Of a stretch of 64,000 nt of DNA, positions 27,250-34,916 are shown one piece after another (position 1 is the stretch's first letter; the number at the start of each line of letters is the position of its first letter). The translations under genes and the position numbers were made by a program. Under the pieces are notes generated by a model. That model was not told the DNA's origin. It saw nothing but the letters and a program-made list of their open reading frames with translations, and made no database searches. Source of the DNA: Verrucomicrobiota bacterium (GTDB taxonomy: Bacteria > Verrucomicrobiota > Verrucomicrobiia > Limisphaerales > UBA1319); NCBI GenBank assembly GCA_022711435.1, contig JAKLFB010000002.1, forward strand, positions 186,001 to 250,000, in the 5' to 3' direction.

Positions 27250-27366
27250 CGCACAGCCAGTCAGCCGACGTCGCTGCGGGCCAGGAGGCCCGCGCCCCGA
27301 ATCCTTCCGGACCGCGGACGCCTGCCTGCCAGAGCCGCGGCGGCGCAGGCTGGCCCTCGTCCGGAG
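27194..27366. repeat. Pair of 53-bp imperfect palindromic repeats around a GC hairpin
   Basis: Copies at 27194-27246 and 27314-27366 are exactly 120 bp apart and differ at about six positions. Each is itself an imperfect inverted repeat (GGACGC...CGTCC outside, TGCCTGCC...AGGC inside). Between them is GCGGGCC-AGGA-GGCCCGC (27276-27293), a perfect 7-bp hairpin. The first copy overlaps the end of the sulfatase gene. The inner GCCTGCCTGCC...GCGGCGGCGCAGGC core recurs in the 47-bp insertion at 33091-33137, so this is a dispersed REP-like family. Confidence 0.7.
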
Positions 27367-27432
27367 CGGTTGGCCAGAGATTCATGCCATGACAATTCGA
27401 TCCGCCATCGGTATGTTGTTCATTGGCAGATC

Positions 27433-30400
27433 ATGAATATGCATTTGACAACGCTTGCCACCCGGCTGCGAGGCATCCCATGGAGGGTGGCATCGGCCGG
27501 AGCGGCGGCATGGCTGGCTCTGGCCATCGCCCCCTGCGCCCGCGCGAACGTCTGGATCAGCGAGATTGTCGCCGACAACAAAGAGGGCCTGCGGACGGCC
27601 GCCGGCCAGGCCGCCGACTGGATCGAGCTCCACAATAGCGGTCCGGACGCCGTCGACCTGAGCGGGTGGCATCTGACCGACCAGGCGGGCCAGCCGGCCC
27701 TGTGGCGGTTCCCCGACGGCGTCACCATCGCACCCCACGGCTACCTGGTCATCTTCGCCGACAGCTCGGGCGTCTCGATCACCAACAAGGAGATCCACAC
27801 CAGCTTCAGCCTCAACAAGGAGGGCGAATACCTCGCGCTGATCCTCCCCGACAGAACGACCGTTGCCGACGCGTTCGTGCCGGAATATCCTCCGCAGATC
27901 GAGGATGTCTCTTACGGCCGCGCGCTCTTTGACGAACGCGAGCTGATCGGCGCCGGCTCTCCTGTGCGCTATCGGATCCCGAATGCGGATGGAACGGCGC
28001 CCTGGACCGACGCGGCCGGCGCCCTGGGCTTCACCAGCGTGAGCGGCGCCTTCACCGTCCGCTACTACGAAATGAACATCGGCATCGACAACATCGATGC
28101 CGCCGAAAGCATGGCAGCCAGCAGCGCCTACTGGAGAACCGACCGCGCCTATCCGATCACCGGCGAATACGACACCATCGATTTCCATGCCAACTCCGAT
28201 TCGGGCTACTTTGGGAACAACGCGCTCTTTCCCGGCCACGATTACGCGGGCCAGGACAAGGAGTGTTTCGTGGTCATTGCCGACGGCGCCATTTACGTGC
28301 CGGCTGCAGGCCAGTGGACCTTCGCCGTCGGCAGCGACGACGGCTTCCGCCTCCGGATCCGCGGGCACGGCGTCGATTTCGAATCGGAGTTTGCCACCGG
28401 CCGGAGCTTCGGCACCACGCTGGCCACATTCAACTTCCCCATCGCCGGCGTTTATGACCTGAATCTGGTCTACTACGAGAACTATGGCGGCGCGAGCGTC
28501 GAGCTGTCCGCGGCTCGGGATTTTCAAGGCGATTTCTCGTTCGAGGCGTTCCGCCTGGTCGGCGATCCCGCCGGCGGCATCCTCCACGCCGGCGCCATCG
28601 GGTCGTTCATCGAGACCGACGTGGCCAAGCCCATGAAGGATGTCAACTCGCGCCTCGATGCCGAGTATGAATTCCTCCTCGACAAGGCTCCCTCGGCCGG
28701 CGACGCGTTCGTGCTTTCCGTGCGCTGTGCGGACGGCTTCAGCGCCTGGATCAATGGCGTCCCAGTCGCTGCCCTCCATGCACCCGAGCCGCTGCTTTGG
28801 AACAGCGCTGCGGTCGCCGCCCGGCCGCTGGGCGATGCCGTTCAGTGGCTCTCCTATCCCGTCCCCGCCTCCCTGCTCGTCACCGGCGCCAACACCCTTG
28901 CCATCGCCGCGCTGAACGATTCGGCCGCCGACTCGGAGTTCCTGATCCAGCCCCGCTTGACCTGGCGCGCGGCGCAGGATGCGCTCTTCTATTTCAAAAC
29001 CCCAACCCCAAGGGCGGCCAACGGCCTGGCCTACAGCGCCCCCACCCCGATCGTCACCGCCAGCGAGCCGCGCGGGTACAAGACCGCGGCCTTCAACGTC
29101 TCCCTCGATGTCCTGGCTTCCTCCGCCCCGATCCGCTACACCCTCGATGGCAGCAATCCCAAAACCAACTCGACGCTCTACACCGGCCCCATCTCTGTCT
29201 CGAAAACCACCACGCTGCGCGCCGCAGTGGTCGATCCCCGGAGCATCCGGCAGAACGTCACGACCGTCACGTGGCTGTTCATCGAGGACATTGTCCGCCA
29301 GAGCACGGCCGTGCCCGGGGGCTGGCCTGCGAACCGGCAGGTCAACAACCACGTCATGGAATACGGCATGCGGGAGTCGATCGTGTCCGGCGATCCGGTG
29401 CGCCTCCGCAACGGCATGACCAACGCCATCGCCACCATCTCCCTGGTCACCGATCGGGCGAACCTCTTCAATCCCCAGACCGGCATCTACGTCAATCCGG
29501 GCAATGACGGGCGCCAGTGGGAGCGGCCTGTCTCGGTCGAGATCATCGATCCCGTCCGCGGCGCCGATTATGAATTCCAGATCGACGCCGGAATCCGGAT
29601 CCGGGGCGCTTACAGCCGGAGCTCGAGCAATCCCAAGCACTCGTTCCGCCTGTTTTTCCGGTCCGATTACGGCGACGGCAAGCTCCGCTTCCCGCTCTTC
29701 GACGACGAGGGGGCGTCCGAGTTCGACAAGGTGGACCTTCGGACCTCGCAGAACTACTCGTGGGCTTACGAGAACAGCGGCCAGGACACATTTGTCCGCG
29801 AGGTCTTCTCCCGCGATTCCCAGCGCGACATGGGCAAGCCTTACACCCGCAGCCGCTATTACCACCTCTACATCAATGGCCAGTACTGGGGTCTCTATCA
29901 GACCCAGGAACGCGGCGACGCCGACTTCGCCGCCACCTATCTGGGGGGCAATGACGACGACTGGGACTGCATCAAGACCACCATCCCGGGATACACCACC
30001 ACCGCCAGCGACGGGACCTTCGAGGCCTTCTACGCCCTCCATCAACTGGCCGTCAGCCAGGGCTTCAGCGGCTCCTTGTCCAACAATTACCTGCGCATCA
30101 AAGGGCTCAATCCCAACGGCACGCCCAATCCCGCCTATCCCGTCTACCTCGATGAAGACAACCTGATCGTCTACATGCTGGTCGCCTATTACACGGGCGA
30201 CCCCGACTCGCCCGTCTCCATCTGGGGCGGATTCCCGAACAACATGTACGGCCTTTACAACCGCAGGGCGCCCGGCGGTTTCCAGTGGCTGCGCCACGAC
30301 GCCGAACACTCGCTCGGCGCCCACGGCAGCTACCCCGTCACCTGCAACACCACCACCGCCGGCGCCAATTTCACCTCCCAGTCCCAGTTCAATCCCGCCA

Positions 30401-32256
30401 CGCTCCACCAGCGCCTCTGCACCCATCCTGCCTACCGAATGCGGTTCGCCGACCTCGTCCAGAAGCACCTCTACGGCGACGGCGCGCTGACCCCCGCCAA
30501 CGCCCAGAAACGGTTCCGCGCCCGCATGGACGAGATCGACCTGGCCATCATCGCCGAGTCTGCCCGGTGGGGCCGCGGCAAAACCCGCGATGCCAACTGG
30601 CTACCTGTCTGCAACACCGTCCTCGACACCTACCTGGCCCAGCGCCGCGATATCCTCATTGGCCAGTTCCGGGCCCGAGGCTGGTTCCCGTCCATCGACG
30701 CCCCTGTGGTTTCCGACCTGAACGCGACGGTTCCGTCCGGCCACCCGCTGCGCATCTCGTCGACGCGGGCCTTCTATTACACGACCGACGGGTCCGATCC
30801 GCGCCTGCCCGACGGGAGCATCAGCCCGTCGGCCATTGCGGTGGCTTCCGGCTCCGAATCCACTGGGCCCCGCACGCTCATCCCGCTCGGGGCCGAGTGG
30901 CGCTATTACGATGCCGGCGCCGAGCCCGCCTCGTCGGGCGGGCTGACCTGGCGCGATGCCGGCTACCCGGACGATGCCTGGGCGCGCGGGCCGGCCGTCC
31001 TCGGCTTCGCCGGCTCCGCCACCGCCAACTCCGTGGCAACCGTGACCCGCCGCTACGTCAACGGCGTCTCCGCTCCCCAGGTCACCACCACCTATCTGCG
31101 CCGCACGTTCACCCTCGATGCCATCCATCGGATCTCGACGCTTCTCATCGACATCCTGCGCGACGACGGCGCCTGGGTCTATCTCAACGGCACGCCCATC
31201 CTCCGCGAGAACATGAACGCGGGCGCCACCAACTACGCCGATTACTCGCCCACCGTCACCAGCTCGCCCGACCAGAACACCTACTTCGCTCGGGCGGTCG
31301 ATGCCGGACACATCCTCCGAACCGGCACCAACATCCTTGCTGTCGAGCTCCACCAGTGCAACGCCGGCAGCTCCGATCTCTATTTCGATCTCGCACTCAC
31401 CGTGCCCGGCGATACCAACACCGTGTTCGCCGACCTCGTCGTCACCAATGATCTGGCCATCAAAGCCCGTGCCATCAACGAGGCCGAGTGGAGCGCGCTC
31501 TCGGAAAGCACCCTCACCGTCGAGCGGCCTCCCGTCGATTACTCGGCGCTGCGCGTGTCCGAGCTCATGTATGCGCCTCCCGCACCTCCATCCGACAGCC
31601 CGTATGCCAGCGACGATTTCGCCTGGCTCGAGCTTCGCAACGCGGGCGCCGGCTCCATCGACCTCGAAGGCGTCCGGTTCGCGGCTGGCATCGCTCACAC
31701 TTTTGGGCATCGAGTTCTTGCTCCCGGCGCGCGGCTCGTCCTCGCGAAGAACCCCGCCGCTTTCGCCGCCCGCCATGCGACGAACTTGATCGTGCTGCTG
31801 GCCTGGGAGAGCGGCAACCTCGCGCGCAGCGGCGAGACCCTCTCGATCGCGGCCCCCTCCGGAACCAACATCCTCACCTTCACCTACTCGAGGCTCTGGC
31901 ACCCGGAGACCTACGACACGGGCATCTCGCTGGTGGCCATCGATCTCGGCGCCCCCGAGCCCCTCTGGAGCACCGCCGGCCAGTGGCGCGCCAGCCGCGC
32001 CCCGTCCGGCTCACCCGGCTGGCCCGACGCACCCGCGTTCACCTCCGCCCAGATCGAGGACGGCCGATTCCTCCTCCTCGATGCCATCGGCATCGAAGAC
32101 ACCATCGAGCTCTGGATCTCGACGGGCCTCGATCATTGGACGCGCGGCAGCCCGGACGCCTGGTCTCGAACCGGCGACACGATCCGAATCGATCTCCAAC
32201 ACCCGTCTCTGCCCGCCGATCCCCTCCGCTTCTTCCAGATACGGCTCCTGCCTTGA
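27433..32256 (+). CDS. Giant secreted protein with lamin-tail, PA14-like, chitobiase-C and CotH domains
   Basis: A 1607-residue exported protein. A signal peptide (WRVASAGAAAWLALAIAPC, cut near ARA-NVW) leads into a lamin-tail domain (about 40-150: VWISEIVADNKEGLRTAAGQ, WIELHNSGPDAVDLSGWHLT). Next are a PA14-like module (about 200-370, VGSDDGFRLRIRG), a chitobiase C-terminal type module (about 545-605, IRYTLDGSNPKTNSTLYTG) and a CotH kinase domain (about 690-1020, RIRGAYSRSSSNPKHSFRLF ... YYHLYINGQYWGLYQTQERG). A beta-sandwich follows (about 1150-1330), then a second lamin-tail domain (about 1370-1490). CotH domains phosphorylate proteins in spores; in such secreted proteins their role is unknown. 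I chose the ATG at 27433 over upstream options for its signal peptide. Adhesion or surface display fits best. Confidence 0.88.
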   Translation: MNMHLTTLATRLRGIPWRVASAGAAAWLALAIAPCARANVWISEIVADNKEGLRTAAGQAADWIELHNSGPDAVDLSGWHLTDQAGQPALWRFPDGVTIAPHGYLVIFADSSGVSITNKEIHTSFSLNKEGEYLALILPDRTTVADAFVPEYPPQIEDVSYGRALFDERELIGAGSPVRYRIPNADGTAPWTDAAGALGFTSVSGAFTVRYYEMNIGIDNIDAAESMAASSAYWRTDRAYPITGEYDTIDFHANSDSGYFGNNALFPGHDYAGQDKECFVVIADGAIYVPAAGQWTFAVGSDDGFRLRIRGHGVDFESEFATGRSFGTTLATFNFPIAGVYDLNLVYYENYGGASVELSAARDFQGDFSFEAFRLVGDPAGGILHAGAIGSFIETDVAKPMKDVNSRLDAEYEFLLDKAPSAGDAFVLSVRCADGFSAWINGVPVAALHAPEPLLWNSAAVAARPLGDAVQWLSYPVPASLLVTGANTLAIAALNDSAADSEFLIQPRLTWRAAQDALFYFKTPTPRAANGLAYSAPTPIVTASEPRGYKTAAFNVSLDVLASSAPIRYTLDGSNPKTNSTLYTGPISVSKTTTLRAAVVDPRSIRQNVTTVTWLFIEDIVRQSTAVPGGWPANRQVNNHVMEYGMRESIVSGDPVRLRNGMTNAIATISLVTDRANLFNPQTGIYVNPGNDGRQWERPVSVEIIDPVRGADYEFQIDAGIRIRGAYSRSSSNPKHSFRLFFRSDYGDGKLRFPLFDDEGASEFDKVDLRTSQNYSWAYENSGQDTFVREVFSRDSQRDMGKPYTRSRYYHLYINGQYWGLYQTQERGDADFAATYLGGNDDDWDCIKTTIPGYTTTASDGTFEAFYALHQLAVSQGFSGSLSNNYLRIKGLNPNGTPNPAYPVYLDEDNLIVYMLVAYYTGDPDSPVSIWGGFPNNMYGLYNRRAPGGFQWLRHDAEHSLGAHGSYPVTCNTTTAGANFTSQSQFNPATLHQRLCTHPAYRMRFADLVQKHLYGDGALTPANAQKRFRARMDEIDLAIIAESARWGRGKTRDANWLPVCNTVLDTYLAQRRDILIGQFRARGWFPSIDAPVVSDLNATVPSGHPLRISSTRAFYYTTDGSDPRLPDGSISPSAIAVASGSESTGPRTLIPLGAEWRYYDAGAEPASSGGLTWRDAGYPDDAWARGPAVLGFAGSATANSVATVTRRYVNGVSAPQVTTTYLRRTFTLDAIHRISTLLIDILRDDGAWVYLNGTPILRENMNAGATNYADYSPTVTSSPDQNTYFARAVDAGHILRTGTNILAVELHQCNAGSSDLYFDLALTVPGDTNTVFADLVVTNDLAIKARAINEAEWSALSESTLTVERPPVDYSALRVSELMYAPPAPPSDSPYASDDFAWLELRNAGAGSIDLEGVRFAAGIAHTFGHRVLAPGARLVLAKNPAAFAARHATNLIVLLAWESGNLARSGETLSIAAPSGTNILTFTYSRLWHPETYDTGISLVAIDLGAPEPLWSTAGQWRASRAPSGSPGWPDAPAFTSAQIEDGRFLLLDAIGIEDTIELWISTGLDHWTRGSPDAWSRTGDTIRIDLQHPSLPADPLRFFQIRLLP

Positions 32257-32258
32257 TC

Positions 32259-32939
32259 CTACTTCAGTTCACGGATCCGGATCGAGCGCCAGCGCACCTC
32301 GTAAGGGCCGGCGCCCTTCTGGATCCCATGGACCTGGAGCCCGATGAATCCTTCGGGGAATGTTCTGTAAATCTCCTCGTGCGCGATGTCCTCGATCGGC
32401 TCCCCGTTGATCCAGGTGCGAATCCGCGGGCCCCTGGCCACGATCCGGAACCGGTTCCACTCGCCGTCCTTGAATGCCTTGTGCGGCTTGAGCCGCTCCG
32501 GCGGGGTCAGCCAGCCGTGCCCTGTCGCCTCGCCGTAGACGTATCCGGCCTCGGCGCCGTTGGCGCCCCCGGCCTCGATCTCGACCTGCGGCCCATACAC
32601 CCGGCCGGCTTCGTTGTTCCTCCCCGCGCCCGTGGTCCGGTCCTTGGTCTTGGACCGGATCTGGATCCCGGAATTGAGCCCTGCATCCACCTTGACCTCG
32701 AGCTCGAGCTCGAAGTCGCCAAACGTCTTCTCCGTGCAGAGAAAGGAGTTGGGGCTGCCTTCCGCGGTCTTGCCCACGATGGCGCCCTCCTCCACCCGAT
32801 AGCTCGCGGTGCCGTTCTTCTGGACCCAGCCCGCGAGCGTCTTACCGTCAAAGAGCATCGTCCAGCCGCCCTTCTCCGCAGCGGCGCACCCGAGGGTGAA
32901 CGACAGGCCGGCAATCAGGGAGATCAGTTTCTTGTTCAT
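32259..32939 (-). CDS. DUF1080 protein (3-keto-disaccharide hydrolase type)
   Basis: A 226-residue exported protein with a signal peptide (MNKKLISLIAGLSFTLGCAA) that may be lipidated at Cys18, although the lipobox is imperfect. The rest is one concanavalin-like DUF1080 domain: WTMLFDGKTLAGWVQKNG, YRVEEGAIVGKTAEGSPNSF, FGDFELELEVKVDAGLNSGI, QVEIEAGG, WNRFRIVARGPRIRTWINGE, and the end FIGLQVHGIQKGAGPYEVRW. Characterised members hydrolyse 3-keto-glycosides made by Gfo/Idh/MocA-type dehydrogenases, so it could work with the three such oxidoreductases here. The stop codon is 2 bp from the stop of the convergent CotH gene. Confidence 0.9.
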   Translation of the reverse strand: MNKKLISLIAGLSFTLGCAAAEKGGWTMLFDGKTLAGWVQKNGTASYRVEEGAIVGKTAEGSPNSFLCTEKTFGDFELELEVKVDAGLNSGIQIRSKTKDRTTGAGRNNEAGRVYGPQVEIEAGGANGAEAGYVYGEATGHGWLTPPERLKPHKAFKDGEWNRFRIVARGPRIRTWINGEPIEDIAHEEIYRTFPEGFIGLQVHGIQKGAGPYEVRWRSIRIRELK

Positions 32940-33025
32940 GGCGAAGATCCTATCCCAATCCGCCTCCTCTGGCAACCCGCCTCGGTTTCGATTGCCTCTT
33001 GACGCATCGCAATCGACGGCCAGGA

Positions 33026-33351
33026 TAAGGGTCTGTGCAAAAATTACTTCCGATTTTGGCGGGAGCGCCGCCGGGCCCGATGCGAGGCGCCTGCCTGCCG
33101 CGGCGGCGCAGGCAGGCCTGCCTGCCGGCAGGCAGGCAAGGGAGGGAGTGTATCCCCCTGCGATACTCGACCGACCGAGCCACGAAGCCGATGGCCCGGC
33201 GCCGCCCCGCCCCTGCGGGCTGGGGGCCTTGGGCGCGCTGGCTTTGTTGCTCCTCGCTCACAGACCGCACGGGTATGCTCGCTCGTCGCGCCTTGCCAGC
33301 CCGCCCAATCCCCTCCAGCAAAATCGGAATTAATTTTTGCACAGACCCTAA
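33026..33351. mobile_element. MITE-like element, copy 2 (326 bp, with nested insertion)
   Basis: The same element as at 15181, in the same orientation, with about six substitutions and a 47-bp insertion at 33091-33137. Its terminal repeats are the better pair: about 31 bp with one mismatch (AGGGTCTGTGCAAAAATTA then C/A then TTCCGATTTTG). It carries no protein gene I believe in. It fills most of the 441-bp gap between the DUF1080 gene and the Gfo/Idh/MocA gene at 33381; the remaining 86 bp before it show nothing. It ends 29 bp before that gene's start and could affect its expression. Confidence 0.85.
33091..33137. repeat. 47-bp palindromic insertion inside element copy 2
   Basis: Absent from copy 1, where GAGGCGC joins directly to AAGGGAGG. 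It contains a perfect 22-bp palindrome at 33116-33137 (half-site GCCTGCCTGCC) and, before it, CTGCCTGCCGCGGCGGCGCA, which matches the core of the repeats at 27194 and 27314 apart from a 6-bp gap. This is one repeat family nested in another. Confidence 0.75.
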
Positions 33352-33380
33352 AGCCCGTTGAACATCCAGAGACCACGACC

Positions 33381-34832
33381 ATGAAGAGAAACGAATTCCC
33401 GATGGCGCCGGCTTCCGCGATCCGCGGCTCCCGATCGGCCAGCGGCCTCTCGCGCCGCCGATTCCTCGGCCGGTCCGCGGCCGTCGCTGCCCTGACCGTC
33501 GTGCCCCGATACGTTCTGGGCGGGGCGGGTTACGTCCCCCCCAGCCGAAAGATCGCGATGGCCTGCATCGGCATGGGCTCGCAAGGCTACCAGAATCTGG
33601 TCGCGTTTCTTGCCTTCAAGGAGGTCCAGGTCGTCGCGGTCTGCGACGTGAATCGCGAGAGCGGCGGCTATCTATCCTGGTATTGGGGGCAGGGCCGGGA
33701 GCGCCGGGTGGGCGGACGCGAGCCCGCGCGGCGGACCGTGGATGAGCATTATGCCAAGCAGGAGCGATCCGGCCGGCATCGGGGCTGCCAGGCCTACAGC
33801 GATTACCGCGAGCTGCTCGAGCGCGAGGACGTCGATGCCGTCATGGTGGCTACGCCCGACCACACTCACGCCGTCATCACCATGGCCGCCCTCAAGCGCG
33901 GATGCCATGTCTATTGCGAGAAGCCCCTCACCTACTCGGTCCTCGAGGCGCGGCGGGTCGTCGAGGCCGCCCGCCAGGCCGGCGTCGCCACGCAGATGGG
34001 CAACATGGGCCAGGCCGACGAATCCGCCCGCACCATCCGCGAGATGATCGACTCCGGCGCGATCGGCCGCGTGCATGAGGTCCAGGTATGGAGCTCGGCT
34101 CGATTCTGGAAATCGGCCCTCTACGAGGATCGCCCCTCGGATACGCCCCCCGCACCCGAGGGTCTGGATTGGGATTTGTGGCTGGGGCCGGCCCCTGCCC
34201 GGCCCTACCACCCCGAATACCACCCATGGAGCTGGCGGAACTGGTGGGACTTCGGCACCGGCCTGCTCGGCGATCTCGGCTGCCACAAGCTCTCGACCGT
34301 GTTCAAGGCCCTCCAGCTCGGCCATCCCGTCCACGTCGAGGCTTGCTCGACCAAGCTCAACCCCGAGACGTATCCGCTGGGCGTGATCGCCCGGTTCGAG
34401 TTCCCCGCCCGCGGCCCCCTGCCGCCCGTCACTCTCCACTGGTATGACGGCGGGCTCCGACCGCCGCGCCCGCCCGAGCTCGAGCCCGGCGACGCGATGC
34501 AGGACATCATCTACATCGGCGACCAAGGCAAGCTCATGGGCGAGCGGCTCCTGCCCGAGTCCCGCATGGACAGCTACCAGCGGCCCCCCAAAACCCTGCC
34601 GCGGTCCCCCGGCCATTACCACGAGTTCGTCGCCGCCTGCCAGGGCGGAGCCCGGGCCGGCTCCGACTTTGTCGATCATGCCGGCCTGCTCACGGAAGCG
34701 TGCCTCTTGGGGAATGTCGCCCTGCGTGCGGGCCGCAAGCTCGACTGGGACGGCCCCAACATGCGGGTCACCAACTACCCCGCCGCCAATCAGTGGCTCC
34801 ATCGCGAATACCGCCAGGGATGGAGCCTTTGA
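33381..34832 (+). CDS. Tat-exported Gfo/Idh/MocA-family oxidoreductase
   Basis: A 483-residue protein. The N-terminal region has a twin-arginine signal (SGLSRRRFLGRSAAVAALTV) after a basic extension. An in-frame ATG at 33402 is an alternative start. The Rossmann part reads KIAMACIGMGSQGYQNLVAF, then VVAVCDVNRESGGYLSWYWG, DVDAVMVATPDHTHAVITMA and HVYCEKPLTYSVLEARRVVE with the EKP Lys near residue 183. The second half includes WRNWWDFGTGLLGDLGCHKL, conserved in exported members. GYLSWYWGQGRERRVGGREP is the insert found in a subgroup that uses larger glycosides. The gene is 29 bp after the inverted-repeat element and co-directional with the 34917 gene, 84 bp away. Confidence 0.9.
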   Translation: MKRNEFPMAPASAIRGSRSASGLSRRRFLGRSAAVAALTVVPRYVLGGAGYVPPSRKIAMACIGMGSQGYQNLVAFLAFKEVQVVAVCDVNRESGGYLSWYWGQGRERRVGGREPARRTVDEHYAKQERSGRHRGCQAYSDYRELLEREDVDAVMVATPDHTHAVITMAALKRGCHVYCEKPLTYSVLEARRVVEAARQAGVATQMGNMGQADESARTIREMIDSGAIGRVHEVQVWSSARFWKSALYEDRPSDTPPAPEGLDWDLWLGPAPARPYHPEYHPWSWRNWWDFGTGLLGDLGCHKLSTVFKALQLGHPVHVEACSTKLNPETYPLGVIARFEFPARGPLPPVTLHWYDGGLRPPRPPELEPGDAMQDIIYIGDQGKLMGERLLPESRMDSYQRPPKTLPRSPGHYHEFVAACQGGARAGSDFVDHAGLLTEACLLGNVALRAGRKLDWDGPNMRVTNYPAANQWLHREYRQGWSL

Positions 34833-34916
34833 TCACACGCGTACCGCGGATCCATCTTCCCATGAACCTGCCCTGCGGGAGCGCGGCCTTCATCAATCAA
34901 CGAATCCGGCCTGCCC

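Noticed and set aside
27382..30468. Minus-strand open frame of 1028 codons inside the CotH gene
   Set aside because: It is fully antisense to a gene with clear domains; its Val/Gly/Ala-rich composition is that of a shadow frame.
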